Source of the DNA: UBA4782 sp034429195
GTDB taxonomy: Bacteria; Chloroflexota; Anaerolineae; Anaerolineales; Anaerolineaceae
Direction of reading: 5' to 3'
Assembly (NCBI GenBank): GCA_034429195.1
Contig: DAOUGQ010000006.1
Location: 1-64,000 of the forward strand
Length of the DNA: 64,000 nt
Positions 41,850 to 49,896 of the stretch are shown here, one piece after another; positions within the stretch are counted from its first letter, which is position 1; the number at the start of each line of letters is the position of its first letter. The translations under genes were made by a program, and so were the position numbers. The notes beneath the pieces were generated by a model, which saw nothing but the letters and a program-made list of their open reading frames with translations, was not told the origin of the DNA and made no database searches.

Positions 41850-42689
41850 CATATCTTCTTCATCAGCGCTGAACTGACGTAATAAACACTTCAGATTGCG
41901 TTTGTGAAGTTCACCAGCAAGGCCTGCAAGATAAACGCGACTTTTACCACAACTTTCAATATCTGCTTTTTCTAATTCTTCTTCAGGTTCGCGCTTATGA
42001 GAAGCAGCTTTGGCTGCTTTTCGAATTGCTGCCAGATATGCCAGGTTTTCTTTTACGGCATCATCGATTTCACCCCGCAAGATAATATCGCCATGCCCCT
42101 GAACGATGTTTTCCAATCCCATTTTACCAATATGCTTGATCGTAGCTGTTAAATCATCCAGATTGCCATCAACAATATAGGGCAATGGCATAAACGCATC
42201 ACCGGCAAAAAGTACTCGATCTTCTTCCACTAAAACCATGATGCTGTCCTGACTGTGCCCTGGTGCAGGAAGCAAGATAAGATTCTTTTTGCCAATGCGA
42301 AGGGTGAGTTCGCCATCATCAAAAGTCATTTGAGGTAATGCAAGCTTTGTTTGTTTAAAAGCCTGATTGTGCTTTTTTGCTGCCTCAATGGCTGCCGGCG
42401 CCCGCATGGCTAATGCATTCCGTGTAGCCTGGCTGGAAATTATGGTCGCATTTGGGAAGAAGCAATTTCCCCAACTATGATCAGCATGATAATGTGTGTT
42501 GATCACATAACGGACTGGCATAACCAATTCTTCTTCAATATAGGTTCGCATTTCCAGAGTTTCTTCTGGTAATGCGAGAGTATCGATCACGATAGCCCAT
42601 TGAGGTCCAGTGATTACACCAGCTGTTACCTGGGCATAAATTTCGCTTTGAAACCAATATACATTTTCAGAAACACGTTCGCGCTGCAT
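41838..42689 (-). CDS. MBL-fold metallo-hydrolase
   Basis: 283 aa. The zinc motif HYHADHSWG (HxHxDH, near 62-68), further histidine in PAPGHSQDS and Asp in LFAGDAFMP give a complete binuclear site. A helical C-terminal extension with Lys/Glu-rich segments follows (about 205-283). The substrate is not predictable; relatives include glyoxalase II-type, lactonase-like and beta-lactamase-like proteins. ATG 42689 is favoured over GTG 42695, which overlaps the AAGGTG ribosome-binding sequence. It is divergent from the amino-acid transporter operon. Confidence 0.88.
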   Translation of the reverse strand: MQRERVSENVYWFQSEIYAQVTAGVITGPQWAIVIDTLALPEETLEMRTYIEEELVMPVRYVINTHYHADHSWGNCFFPNATIISSQATRNALAMRAPAAIEAAKKHNQAFKQTKLALPQMTFDDGELTLRIGKKNLILLPAPGHSQDSIMVLVEEDRVLFAGDAFMPLPYIVDGNLDDLTATIKHIGKMGLENIVQGHGDIILRGEIDDAVKENLAYLAAIRKAAKAASHKREPEEELEKADIESCGKSRVYLAGLAGELHKRNLKCLLRQFSADEEDMLTI

Positions 42690-42808
42690 TCGCACCTTAA
42701 AAAAAAGTAGTTATTCACGGGCAAGAATAGCATAATTTGATGTAAAAGTCAAAAAATACCCATTCTAAAAATCCCTTATAGTAATAATTTCAATATTTCT
42801 TATATAGT

Positions 42809-42838
42809 TTAACATTATTCGTTATCTGAGTTTATAAT
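42809..42838 (+). promoter_or_regulatory. Promoter of the amino-acid transporter operon
   Basis: TTAACA 42809-42814, an 18-base spacer and TATAAT 42833-42838 precede the substrate-binding protein gene by about 42 nt. GGAGGA lies just before ATG 42880. Confidence 0.65.
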
Positions 42839-42879
42839 AATTATAGGATGAGCGCCAAAATACCAAATGGAGGAATAAG

Positions 42880-43704
42880 ATGAAACGCTTGATTTTTGTT
42901 GTCCTGGCAGTAATATTTGCTGTCACCTTAGTGGGTTGTAAACCTGTAACACAAGCACCTGAACAAACCGAAGTTCCTACTGCTGAAGAAACTCACCTTG
43001 ATAAGATTAAAGAAGCTGGGAAGATCGTTGTTGGTACGTCTGCTGATTATGCTCCTTTTGAATATGTTGATGAAGCAGGAACGATGATGGGCTTTGATGT
43101 TGAACTGATGACAGAGATTGCCAAACGTATGGGTGTCGAATTGGAATGGTCGGATATGCCTTTCGATAGTCTGATTGCTTCTGTTCAAGAAGGCAAAATT
43201 GATGCATCGATTGCAGCATTCAATTATGATGAAGAGCGCGACAAAAGTGTAGATTTTACAGATGCGTACTACACATCAGAGGATGCATTTGTCGTATTGG
43301 ATGGTTTTGCTGGCGAAATTACCAACCCTGAAGATATTGCCAAGTATAAAGTTGGCGCGCAATCTGGTACCACACAGGATGGTTGGATCACCGATACTCT
43401 TGTGGGTGGCGGATTGATGGATGAGGCAAACTTCTCCCGATACGAACGTGTAGATCAGGCAGCATTGGATCTTCAAGCTGGTCGTATCGAAGTTCTGATG
43501 TCTGATTATGTACCTGCACAGGCAATTGTTAAGCAGTATGGTGGCATGAAGATTATCTATCATGGAGTTCTCTCCACAGGTCCAGTAAATATTGTCATCC
43601 CAGAAGGTGACGAGGCTCTGGCAGCTGAAATGAACCGAATCATTAAAGAATTGCAAGATGAAGGTTTTATTGACACTCTTGCAACAAAATATTTCAGTGA
43701 ATAA
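42880..43704 (+). CDS. Amino-acid ABC transporter substrate-binding lipoprotein
   Basis: 274 aa. Signal peptide with lipobox LVGC, lipidated Cys at residue 20, followed by an acidic Thr/Pro linker. The SBP_bac_3 fold (about 45-270) shows GKIVVGTSADYAPFEYVDE, GFDVELMTEIAKRMGVEL and DASIAAFNYDEERDKSVDFT, the family marks of polar amino-acid binders of the GlnH/HisJ type. It should deliver its ligand to the two permeases and ATPase that follow. Specificity (glutamine, arginine, cystine or other) cannot be fixed by eye. Confidence 0.94.
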   Translation: MKRLIFVVLAVIFAVTLVGCKPVTQAPEQTEVPTAEETHLDKIKEAGKIVVGTSADYAPFEYVDEAGTMMGFDVELMTEIAKRMGVELEWSDMPFDSLIASVQEGKIDASIAAFNYDEERDKSVDFTDAYYTSEDAFVVLDGFAGEITNPEDIAKYKVGAQSGTTQDGWITDTLVGGGLMDEANFSRYERVDQAALDLQAGRIEVLMSDYVPAQAIVKQYGGMKIIYHGVLSTGPVNIVIPEGDEALAAEMNRIIKELQDEGFIDTLATKYFSE

Positions 43705-43818
43705 TATGTAAAAATAAGCTATGTGGGGATAATGACGAAATGTCATTATCCCCCAAAATGTTGCCCAATCTGAAGGGGGAAGGCAAGATATTGATCCTGG
43801 AAAAGGAGAAGTTGGGAG

Positions 43819-44463
43819 TTGGATGTAGGCAAATTCGTTCAGTATATTGCTTCAGGAACCGCTTATACTATTGCGGTAACTCTTATTGCGCTCCCATTAG
43901 GTTTGTTAATTGGTTTGCTTTTTTCATTGCTTCATGTGTATGGGGGAAAAGTTCTTAAGAGCCTGATGACCCTTTACAGCACAATCATGCGAGGAATCCC
44001 GCCAATTGTGTTGTTATTTATCCTGTATTTTATTGTTTCGGGAAGTATCAATCTCAACCCATTTTGGGCTGGTTCGATTTCTCTTGGAATTGTAAGCAGC
44101 GCCTATCAATTAGAAATCATACGGGGTGCCATTCTCTCTGTCAGCAGTGGGCAAATGATGGCAGCGCGAGCTGTGGGAATGAGCAAGATGCAGGCAATTC
44201 AGAATGTGATCTTACCGCAGACTTTACGACTGGCAATCCCGCCCTGGTCAAATGAAGCTGCAATTGTAATCAAAGATTCATCTCTGGTATACGCTCTGGG
44301 TGTTCCGGAGATACTGCGACGTGCTCAATTAATCAGTGCCAGTACGCAAGAACCATTTTTAGCATTCACCACAGCAGCGCTCATTTATTTTATGCTTGTT
44401 TTTATCACGAATAGATTGTTGGATCTTTTGGAACGCAAGTTGCGAATACCCGCTAATCCATAA
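43819..44463 (+). CDS. Amino-acid ABC transporter permease (HisM/GlnP family)
   Basis: 214 aa, about five membrane helices. The family motif MRGIPPIVLLFILYF and the EAA loop region ARAVGMSKMQAIQNVILPQT and LRLAIPPWSNEA match His/Glu/Gln/Arg-type permeases. The start is taken as TTG 43819, with GGAGA (43805-43809) as its ribosome-binding site; no in-frame ATG is suitably placed. It precedes the ATPase gene by 12 bp in the same operon. Confidence 0.9.
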   Translation: MDVGKFVQYIASGTAYTIAVTLIALPLGLLIGLLFSLLHVYGGKVLKSLMTLYSTIMRGIPPIVLLFILYFIVSGSINLNPFWAGSISLGIVSSAYQLEIIRGAILSVSSGQMMAARAVGMSKMQAIQNVILPQTLRLAIPPWSNEAAIVIKDSSLVYALGVPEILRRAQLISASTQEPFLAFTTAALIYFMLVFITNRLLDLLERKLRIPANP

Positions 44464-44475
44464 GCAGGAGATAGC

Positions 44476-45243
44476 ATGGCTAAAACAATTCTTACCGTTA
44501 AGAATCTGACAAAAAAATATGGCGAAAATGTCATATTTAAAAATATCAACCTTACCGTCAATGAAGGTGACACCATCGTTATTATTGGGCCAAGTGGAAC
44601 TGGAAAAAGCACATTGTTAAGATGTATTAATTTGCTAACCTACCCAAATGAAGGTGAGATCTGGTTGGATGATAAAGAGATCACTGCCAAAGGATGTAAT
44701 GAGGATATTGTGAGGCAGCATATTGGGATGGTTTTTCAAAATTTCTTGTTATTTAATCATTTGACAGCAATAGATAATGTGAAACTTGGATTGACCAAAG
44801 TAAAGCACATGAATCCTGTAGAAGCCCACACAAAAGCTATGTACGAATTGGAAAGGGTTGGTCTGGCTGATCGTGCGAAACATTATCCGGGGCAATTATC
44901 TGGCGGGCAGCAACAGCGAGTCGCTATTGCGCGCGCATTGGCAATGGATCCGCGCATTATGCTTTTTGATGAGCCTACTTCTGCACTAGATCCTGAGCTG
45001 ATTGGTGAAGTACTGGAAGTAATGCGCAAACTGGCTCTCGATGGAATGACAATGCTTGTGGTGACTCATGAAATGGGATTTGCTCGTGAGGTGGCAGATC
45101 GGATCATATTTCTTGAAAAAGGTGGTATTGTTGAAGAAGGCACACCCGACGATCTCTTTTATCGGCCAAAATTCGAACGAACCCGTGAATTCTTGTGGAA
45201 GATCACTGAATTGTATGGGAAAAAGGAAGCCGATAAGAAATGA
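44476..45243 (+). CDS. Amino-acid ABC transporter ATP-binding protein
   Basis: 255 aa. Walker A GPSGTGKSTLLR, Q-loop GMVFQNFLLF, signature LSGGQQQRVAIARAL, Walker B IMLFDEPTSAL and switch His in VVTHEMGFA are all intact. It is close to GlnQ/HisP-type ATPases that energise polar amino-acid uptake. It lies between the two permease genes and its stop overlaps the second permease by four bases. Confidence 0.95.
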   Translation: MAKTILTVKNLTKKYGENVIFKNINLTVNEGDTIVIIGPSGTGKSTLLRCINLLTYPNEGEIWLDDKEITAKGCNEDIVRQHIGMVFQNFLLFNHLTAIDNVKLGLTKVKHMNPVEAHTKAMYELERVGLADRAKHYPGQLSGGQQQRVAIARALAMDPRIMLFDEPTSALDPELIGEVLEVMRKLALDGMTMLVVTHEMGFAREVADRIIFLEKGGIVEEGTPDDLFYRPKFERTREFLWKITELYGKKEADKK

Positions 45244-45920
45244 ATGATTGGTTTGCTTTGTTCATACACTATTTGCCTGATTTCATCCAGGGAGCAGGTG
45301 TCACACTGGAACTCACTGCTGTTGGTCTTGGATTAGGATTTATTTTAGGATTGGCTCTCGCGTTGCTAAAACTGTATGGCCCAAAATGGCTACGATATTT
45401 AGCTATTGGCTATATTGAACTTTTTCGTGGAACCCCATTACTGGTGCAGTTATTCCTGATCTATTATGGATTACCTTCTATAGGCTTGACTTTGTCTCAA
45501 TCAATGTCTGCTTATCTGGCGCTTGGATTGAATAGTGCAGCTTATCAAGCTGAATTTTTCAGGGGAGCAATTCAGGCAATTGGTGCTTCTCAAATGACCG
45601 CTGGCAGAGCGATAGGGTTGTCCCGCTGGAATACCATCCGATATATCATTCTTCCGCAGGCACTCCGGTTGGTTATTCCTGCCTGGTCAAATGAACCGAT
45701 ATCTTTACTGAAAACAACCGCTGTTGCGTTTCTAATAGCGGTACAAGACCTTATGGCAGAGGGGAAACGAGCCGCAACAGCAACCTATAACCCCATTGGC
45801 AGCTACCTGGCAGTTGCCGTAGTCTACCTGGTTCTTGTCTTTATTTTGAACGAGATATTAAAATACTTGGAGCGAAAAACTCGCATCCCAGGTTTTGAGA
45901 TGGAATCAAAAAAGGTGTGA
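45240..45920 (+). CDS. Amino-acid ABC transporter permease (second)
   Basis: 226 aa, five membrane helices, with FRGTPLLVQLFLIYYGLP and the EAA-loop AGRAIGLSRWNTIRYIILPQ followed by ALRLVIPAWSNEPI. Two non-identical permeases with one ATPase and one binding protein make the HisQ/HisM-type heterodimeric channel. The operon order SBP, permease, ATPase, permease is uncommon but complete. The 3' end overlaps the convergent dehydratase gene by 15 bp. Confidence 0.92.
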   Translation: MNDWFALFIHYLPDFIQGAGVTLELTAVGLGLGFILGLALALLKLYGPKWLRYLAIGYIELFRGTPLLVQLFLIYYGLPSIGLTLSQSMSAYLALGLNSAAYQAEFFRGAIQAIGASQMTAGRAIGLSRWNTIRYIILPQALRLVIPAWSNEPISLLKTTAVAFLIAVQDLMAEGKRAATATYNPIGSYLAVAVVYLVLVFILNEILKYLERKTRIPGFEMESKKV

Positions 45921-46901
45921 ATATTGTTTTGTCAGGCTTTGTAGAACTGGCAGATCGATGTTACTGCCACTTAAAATGACTGCAGTGGGACCTTTCAAGC
46001 GGATTTTCTCTGCCAGCAAGGCAGCAACACATACCGCACCAGAACCCTCAACAATCAAATGATGCTCATTCAATAAAAAGACAATCGCCTGACCGATCTC
46101 TTCTTCGCTTACGAGAGCAGTCTCATCCAGCAATTTCTGACATAAATTGAATGAAAAGTAATTCGGGTTTCCCAATCCGCCCTTTAAACCATCAGCCAAA
46201 GTGGGCTCTTCTGGAAGTGATACAATATGACCCGCCTGGAGACTGAGTACCATTATAGGCACCCGTTCCATTGATACTCCCCATGTTTCAACCATCGGAG
46301 TATGATTCTTTGCAACTATACTAATACCGGCAGCCATTCCACCACCCGAAAGGGGACATAGAATATGCCTGGTATCAGGTGCATCCTCAAGAATTTCCAA
46401 AGCCATCGTACCCTGACCAGCAATAACCTTTAAATCATCAAAGGATGGTATATGGATAAGGTTGTGGGCATGCTCGTATTCTATTGAGGCAATTTCGGCT
46501 TCATCGTAACTATTGCCCGTTACTATTGTTGTGGCGCCGGTTTTTCGAATCATTTCGACTTTGTTATCTGGTGTATGGATGGAAAGGAAGATTGTAGCGG
46601 GTATACCCAATTTAGCTGCAATATTTGCAACTGCTTTACCATGATTGCCACTGGAAACTGTGATAATACCTCGAGCTTTTTCATCTGGAGTAAGGGTTAG
46701 TAACCGGTTAGTAGCCCCTCTTATTTTAAATGAGCCTGTCGGCTGCAAATTTTCACATTTAAGCAGAACAGGTACTCCGCATTTTTGGGATAGAAAAGGC
46801 GAAGGCAATAGAGGCGTATGAAGAATATAGGGTTTGATGCGCTGGTGTGCCTCAATAATATCTTTCAAAGATATTGGTAGATCAGATGAAAATTGTTTCA
46901 T
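45906..46901 (-). CDS. PLP-dependent threonine/serine dehydratase (IlvA/TdcB-type, no ACT domain)
   Basis: 331 aa, fold-type II PLP enzyme. The Schiff-base Lys is in TGSFKIRGATN (Lys59), with ITVSSGNHGKAVA and the Gly-rich PLSGGGMAAG for the phosphate. The absence of a C-terminal ACT regulatory domain suggests the catabolic threonine dehydratase or serine racemase type rather than biosynthetic IlvA. ATG 46901 has GAGG five bases upstream; the longer frame to 46982 has no such site. It is convergent with the transporter operon, which might feed it amino acids (inference). Confidence 0.9.
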   Translation of the reverse strand: MKQFSSDLPISLKDIIEAHQRIKPYILHTPLLPSPFLSQKCGVPVLLKCENLQPTGSFKIRGATNRLLTLTPDEKARGIITVSSGNHGKAVANIAAKLGIPATIFLSIHTPDNKVEMIRKTGATTIVTGNSYDEAEIASIEYEHAHNLIHIPSFDDLKVIAGQGTMALEILEDAPDTRHILCPLSGGGMAAGISIVAKNHTPMVETWGVSMERVPIMVLSLQAGHIVSLPEEPTLADGLKGGLGNPNYFSFNLCQKLLDETALVSEEEIGQAIVFLLNEHHLIVEGSGAVCVAALLAEKIRLKGPTAVILSGSNIDLPVLQSLTKQYSHLF

Positions 46902-46993
46902 GATCGCCTCAATGCTTATGGGGTAAGTATTAATTATAATATTTTTCTCTACAGGTGATACTTCAACCATGCTACAATACAAACAGGTGAACT

Positions 46994-47722
46994 ATGATGA
47001 GAGAAATTGCTGATATGGCATTGGTAACTGGCGCAGCCAAGCGGTTGGGAAGAGAAATAGCCCTTGCATTAGCAGAAAAAGGGTACAACATAGGGTTGCA
47101 CTACAACACCTCAAGAAACGAAGCTGAAGAAACCGCTCAAAAGATCAAAGAATTTGGTAGAAAAGTCATCTTCTTCCAGGCTGATCTACAAGATCCTCTG
47201 CAAATTCATGCAATGTTTCAGCAAATTGAAAATAGTGAGATTGATTTGAAAGTACTGATTAACTCTGCTGGAATCATGACTCGTCAACCGTTTGGTGAGA
47301 TCACTTTTGAATCATGGGATGAGGTGATGAATATTAACTTGCGGGCTCCAATGTTATGTTGCCAGAACGCGGCCAGATTGATGTCTGAAGGGGGCGTGAT
47401 CATAAATATTACCGATTCTGGCGCTGGGAAAGCCTGGGTGAATTATGGAGCCTACACAATCAGTAAGGCTGGCTTGGAAGTTCTTACCAGAGTCTGTGCC
47501 AAATCGTTCGCTCCGAAAATTCGCGTGAACGCTGTTGCTCCGGGACTGATTCTTCCTTCACCATATATATCTTCAGAAGATTGGGATAAACTTGTGCAGA
47601 GAGTTCCTGCAAGACGGGCAGGGAGTGTATCTGATATTGTACAGGCGGTATTATTCTTAATCCAAAATGGATATATTACGGGTGAAACGATCAGTGTTGA
47701 TGGTGGATACAAACTTTTATGA
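46994..47722 (+). CDS. Short-chain dehydrogenase/reductase
   Basis: 242 aa Rossmann protein. The cofactor loop ALVTGAAKRLGREIALAL, the NNAG-like INSAGIMTR, the catalytic Tyr-Lys in YGAYTISKAG and the C-terminal VDGGY are present. The TGAAKRLG loop with Arg/Lys suggests NADP(H) and resembles pteridine reductase-like SDRs and FabG-like reductases. Its stop overlaps the start of the UbiA-like gene by four bases, so the two are coupled; together with the MoeA genes they form one run. Confidence 0.88.
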   Translation: MMREIADMALVTGAAKRLGREIALALAEKGYNIGLHYNTSRNEAEETAQKIKEFGRKVIFFQADLQDPLQIHAMFQQIENSEIDLKVLINSAGIMTRQPFGEITFESWDEVMNINLRAPMLCCQNAARLMSEGGVIINITDSGAGKAWVNYGAYTISKAGLEVLTRVCAKSFAPKIRVNAVAPGLILPSPYISSEDWDKLVQRVPARRAGSVSDIVQAVLFLIQNGYITGETISVDGGYKLL

Positions 47723-48648
47723 ATAATAGAGTTCATCATTATCCAACCACTCTCTTTGGTTGGTTCTTTCATTATCTGCATCCCTGGATCATTTTAGCTG
47801 GAGCAGGTTTCTATTCATTAGGCGCATCAGTTATTATATTTCTTGGACCTGGACTCGATTGGGATCTCTTTTTCCTGGGTTTAATAAACATTATCTTTTT
47901 ATTGTTAAGCAGCATGATGTTGAAAGCGCATTTTGACCAGATCGATATCTATGGCCGGGGTAAACCGGTATCAGAAAGTGATCCCGAAATAGCCGGGTTG
48001 CTTCGTCTCCCCAGACAGATATTCCTTTTTTTAGGTTTATTATGCCTGACAGCCGGAGCCTTTGTCACAGCTCTTTTGATTAACAATCAAGGATTGACAA
48101 TCAATGTATATTTAATTTTGGGGTTTGCTTTCTTTCTCTCGTTGTTTTATGGAGTGCCTCCATTGCGATTGGCTTATTCAGGGTTGGGAGAGTTCAGCCA
48201 GGCAATTTTGCTGGCAATCCTTATCCCGGCTTTTGCCTATTCGATTCAGATGGGTGAGATAAACAGATTTTTAACCATGCTTACCCTACCCCTGGTGCCC
48301 TTATTGCTTGCATTGTTTCTTGCACAATCTTATGAAAGTTATGGAAAAAACCATTATTTACAGCATGGAAACCTTGTAAACAGAATTGGCTGGCAACACG
48401 GTTCATTCTGGCACAATGTACTATTATTGTTGGCTTATCTTCTATTTGGCGTTGCAGCAATCGCAGGTCAACCATGGTCAATAACCTGGCCAGCTTTGCT
48501 TTCTATGTTAATTGCATTATTTCAGGTATACCAAATGGTCAGAATTACAAATGGTGCAAAACCGCGCTGGACTTTATTACAGGTAACATCCTTTGCAACG
48601 GTTGCTACCACTTTGTATTTACTCATTATTGCATTGATCACAGGATAA
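47719..48648 (+). CDS. UbiA-like prenyltransferase-fold membrane protein with altered Asp motifs
   Basis: 309 aa, eight to nine membrane helices. The layout and segments such as LMLKAHFDQIDIYGRGK-like first loop and YGVPPLRLAYSGLGEFSQA recall UbiA/MenA aromatic prenyltransferases. The first loop keeps Asp residues (HFDQID), but the second Asp-rich loop, normally NDxxDxxxD, reads YESYGKNHYLQHGN without Asp. Activity as a classical Mg-dependent prenyltransferase is therefore doubtful. It is translationally coupled to the SDR gene and followed after 2 bp by moeA. Confidence 0.7.
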   Translation: MNNRVHHYPTTLFGWFFHYLHPWIILAGAGFYSLGASVIIFLGPGLDWDLFFLGLINIIFLLLSSMMLKAHFDQIDIYGRGKPVSESDPEIAGLLRLPRQIFLFLGLLCLTAGAFVTALLINNQGLTINVYLILGFAFFLSLFYGVPPLRLAYSGLGEFSQAILLAILIPAFAYSIQMGEINRFLTMLTLPLVPLLLALFLAQSYESYGKNHYLQHGNLVNRIGWQHGSFWHNVLLLLAYLLFGVAAIAGQPWSITWPALLSMLIALFQVYQMVRITNGAKPRWTLLQVTSFATVATTLYLLIIALITG

Positions 48649-48650
48649 CT

Positions 48651-49889
48651 ATGCCAGAATTTCTTACTTTAGAGACACCCCAAAAAGCATATTCATTTCT
48701 ATTGAAACATTTACCGCCAGTGCAGAAGAAAGCTGTTCTAGTTGAAACCAAAAAAAGTATCAACAGAGTAACTGCTTCACCCATTTTATCTCCTGAGGAT
48801 ACGCCATCATTTCATCGCAGTACGGTGGATGGGTATGCTGTCCAGGCCTCTGATACATTTGGCGCGAGTGAGACTTTACCAGCTTTTTTCAAGATTATTG
48901 GTGAAGTACCAATGGGATCGATGCCAGGCTTTCAACTGCATATGGGAGAAGCAGCCTTGATTCACACGGGTGGGGCTTTGCCTGAAGGCGCAAATGCTGT
49001 TGTAATGCTGGAAAACACACAATTGATGCCACCCGCTGATCTGGAAGTGTATCGCGCCACAGCTGTAAATGAAAATGTAGTGCGCAAAGGTGAGGACTTG
49101 AAAGCGGGAGATGTAATATTTCCTGCTGGCGTGAAGTTAGGCCCAGCTCAGATTGGTGGGCTTCTGGCTTTAGGTATTCTCCAAGTGCCAGTGGCAATTC
49201 AACCCCAAGTTGCGATAATTTCCAGTGGTGATGAAGTAGTGAACCCTGAAGAGAAGCCACTCCCAGGACAGATCAGAGATATCAATGGATATGCACTTGC
49301 GTCTCTGGTAGAAAGCTGGGGAGGTGTACCCAATATTTTTGGCATCATACCTGATCGTCCCGAGTTGCTAGAGAAAGCGGTAAGAAAGGGACTTGCAGAA
49401 GCCGATATGGTTGTCATCACGGCTGGTTCTTCCGCAAGCACTCGTGACCTAACATCTGAGGTCATCAACCGTTGTGGAAAACCAGGAGTTCTGATTCATG
49501 GTATCAATATCAAACCAGGAAAACCAACGATCATGGGAGTTTGCGATGAGAAACCTGTGATTGGTTTGCCGGGAAATCCGGTAAGTGCGATAGTAATCGC
49601 CCGAATGTTCGTTACTCGACTGGTGGCAAGGTTATCTGGATTGACAAGAGACCTGCCATTTGCTGGATATCAGGCAACAATAACTACTAATGTGCCTTCT
49701 ATGGCTGGGCGAGAAGATTGGGTACCTGTTAATTTACGCCAGGAATCAGGTAAGCTTTTTGCTGATCCGATTTTCTTCAAGAGCAGCCTGATTTTTAATC
49801 TTGCTTCAGCAGATGGTCTGGCTTTAATTCCTGCTGATGTAACAGGATATGGTTCGGGTGAGCAAGTATTCGTAATACCACTTTATTAG
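48651..49889 (+). CDS. moeA: Molybdopterin molybdenumtransferase MoeA
   Basis: 412 aa. It inserts molybdate (or tungstate) into adenylated molybdopterin. N-terminal MoeA domains with FHRSTVDGYAVQA and MLENTQ. The MogA-like domain III has ISSGDEVV, GQIRDINGYALASLVESWGG, ITAGSSASTRD and GLPGNPVSA. The C-terminal domain IV is present. The start ATG 48651 lies directly after the UbiA-like stop; a longer frame from 48474 overlaps that gene and is rejected. A second, fused MoeA follows 7 bp later. Confidence 0.93.
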   Translation: MPEFLTLETPQKAYSFLLKHLPPVQKKAVLVETKKSINRVTASPILSPEDTPSFHRSTVDGYAVQASDTFGASETLPAFFKIIGEVPMGSMPGFQLHMGEAALIHTGGALPEGANAVVMLENTQLMPPADLEVYRATAVNENVVRKGEDLKAGDVIFPAGVKLGPAQIGGLLALGILQVPVAIQPQVAIISSGDEVVNPEEKPLPGQIRDINGYALASLVESWGGVPNIFGIIPDRPELLEKAVRKGLAEADMVVITAGSSASTRDLTSEVINRCGKPGVLIHGINIKPGKPTIMGVCDEKPVIGLPGNPVSAIVIARMFVTRLVARLSGLTRDLPFAGYQATITTNVPSMAGREDWVPVNLRQESGKLFADPIFFKSSLIFNLASADGLALIPADVTGYGSGEQVFVIPLY

Positions 49890-49896
49890 GGTCAAT

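Noticed and set aside
43276..43746. 156-aa minus-strand frame over the substrate-binding protein gene
   Set aside because: Shadow of a clear lipoprotein gene with intact lipobox and SBP motifs on the plus strand; no supporting site on the minus strand.
48474..48650. Longer start for moeA at 48474
   Set aside because: It would overlap the UbiA-like gene by 175 bp; the conserved MoeA N-terminus begins at ATG 48651.
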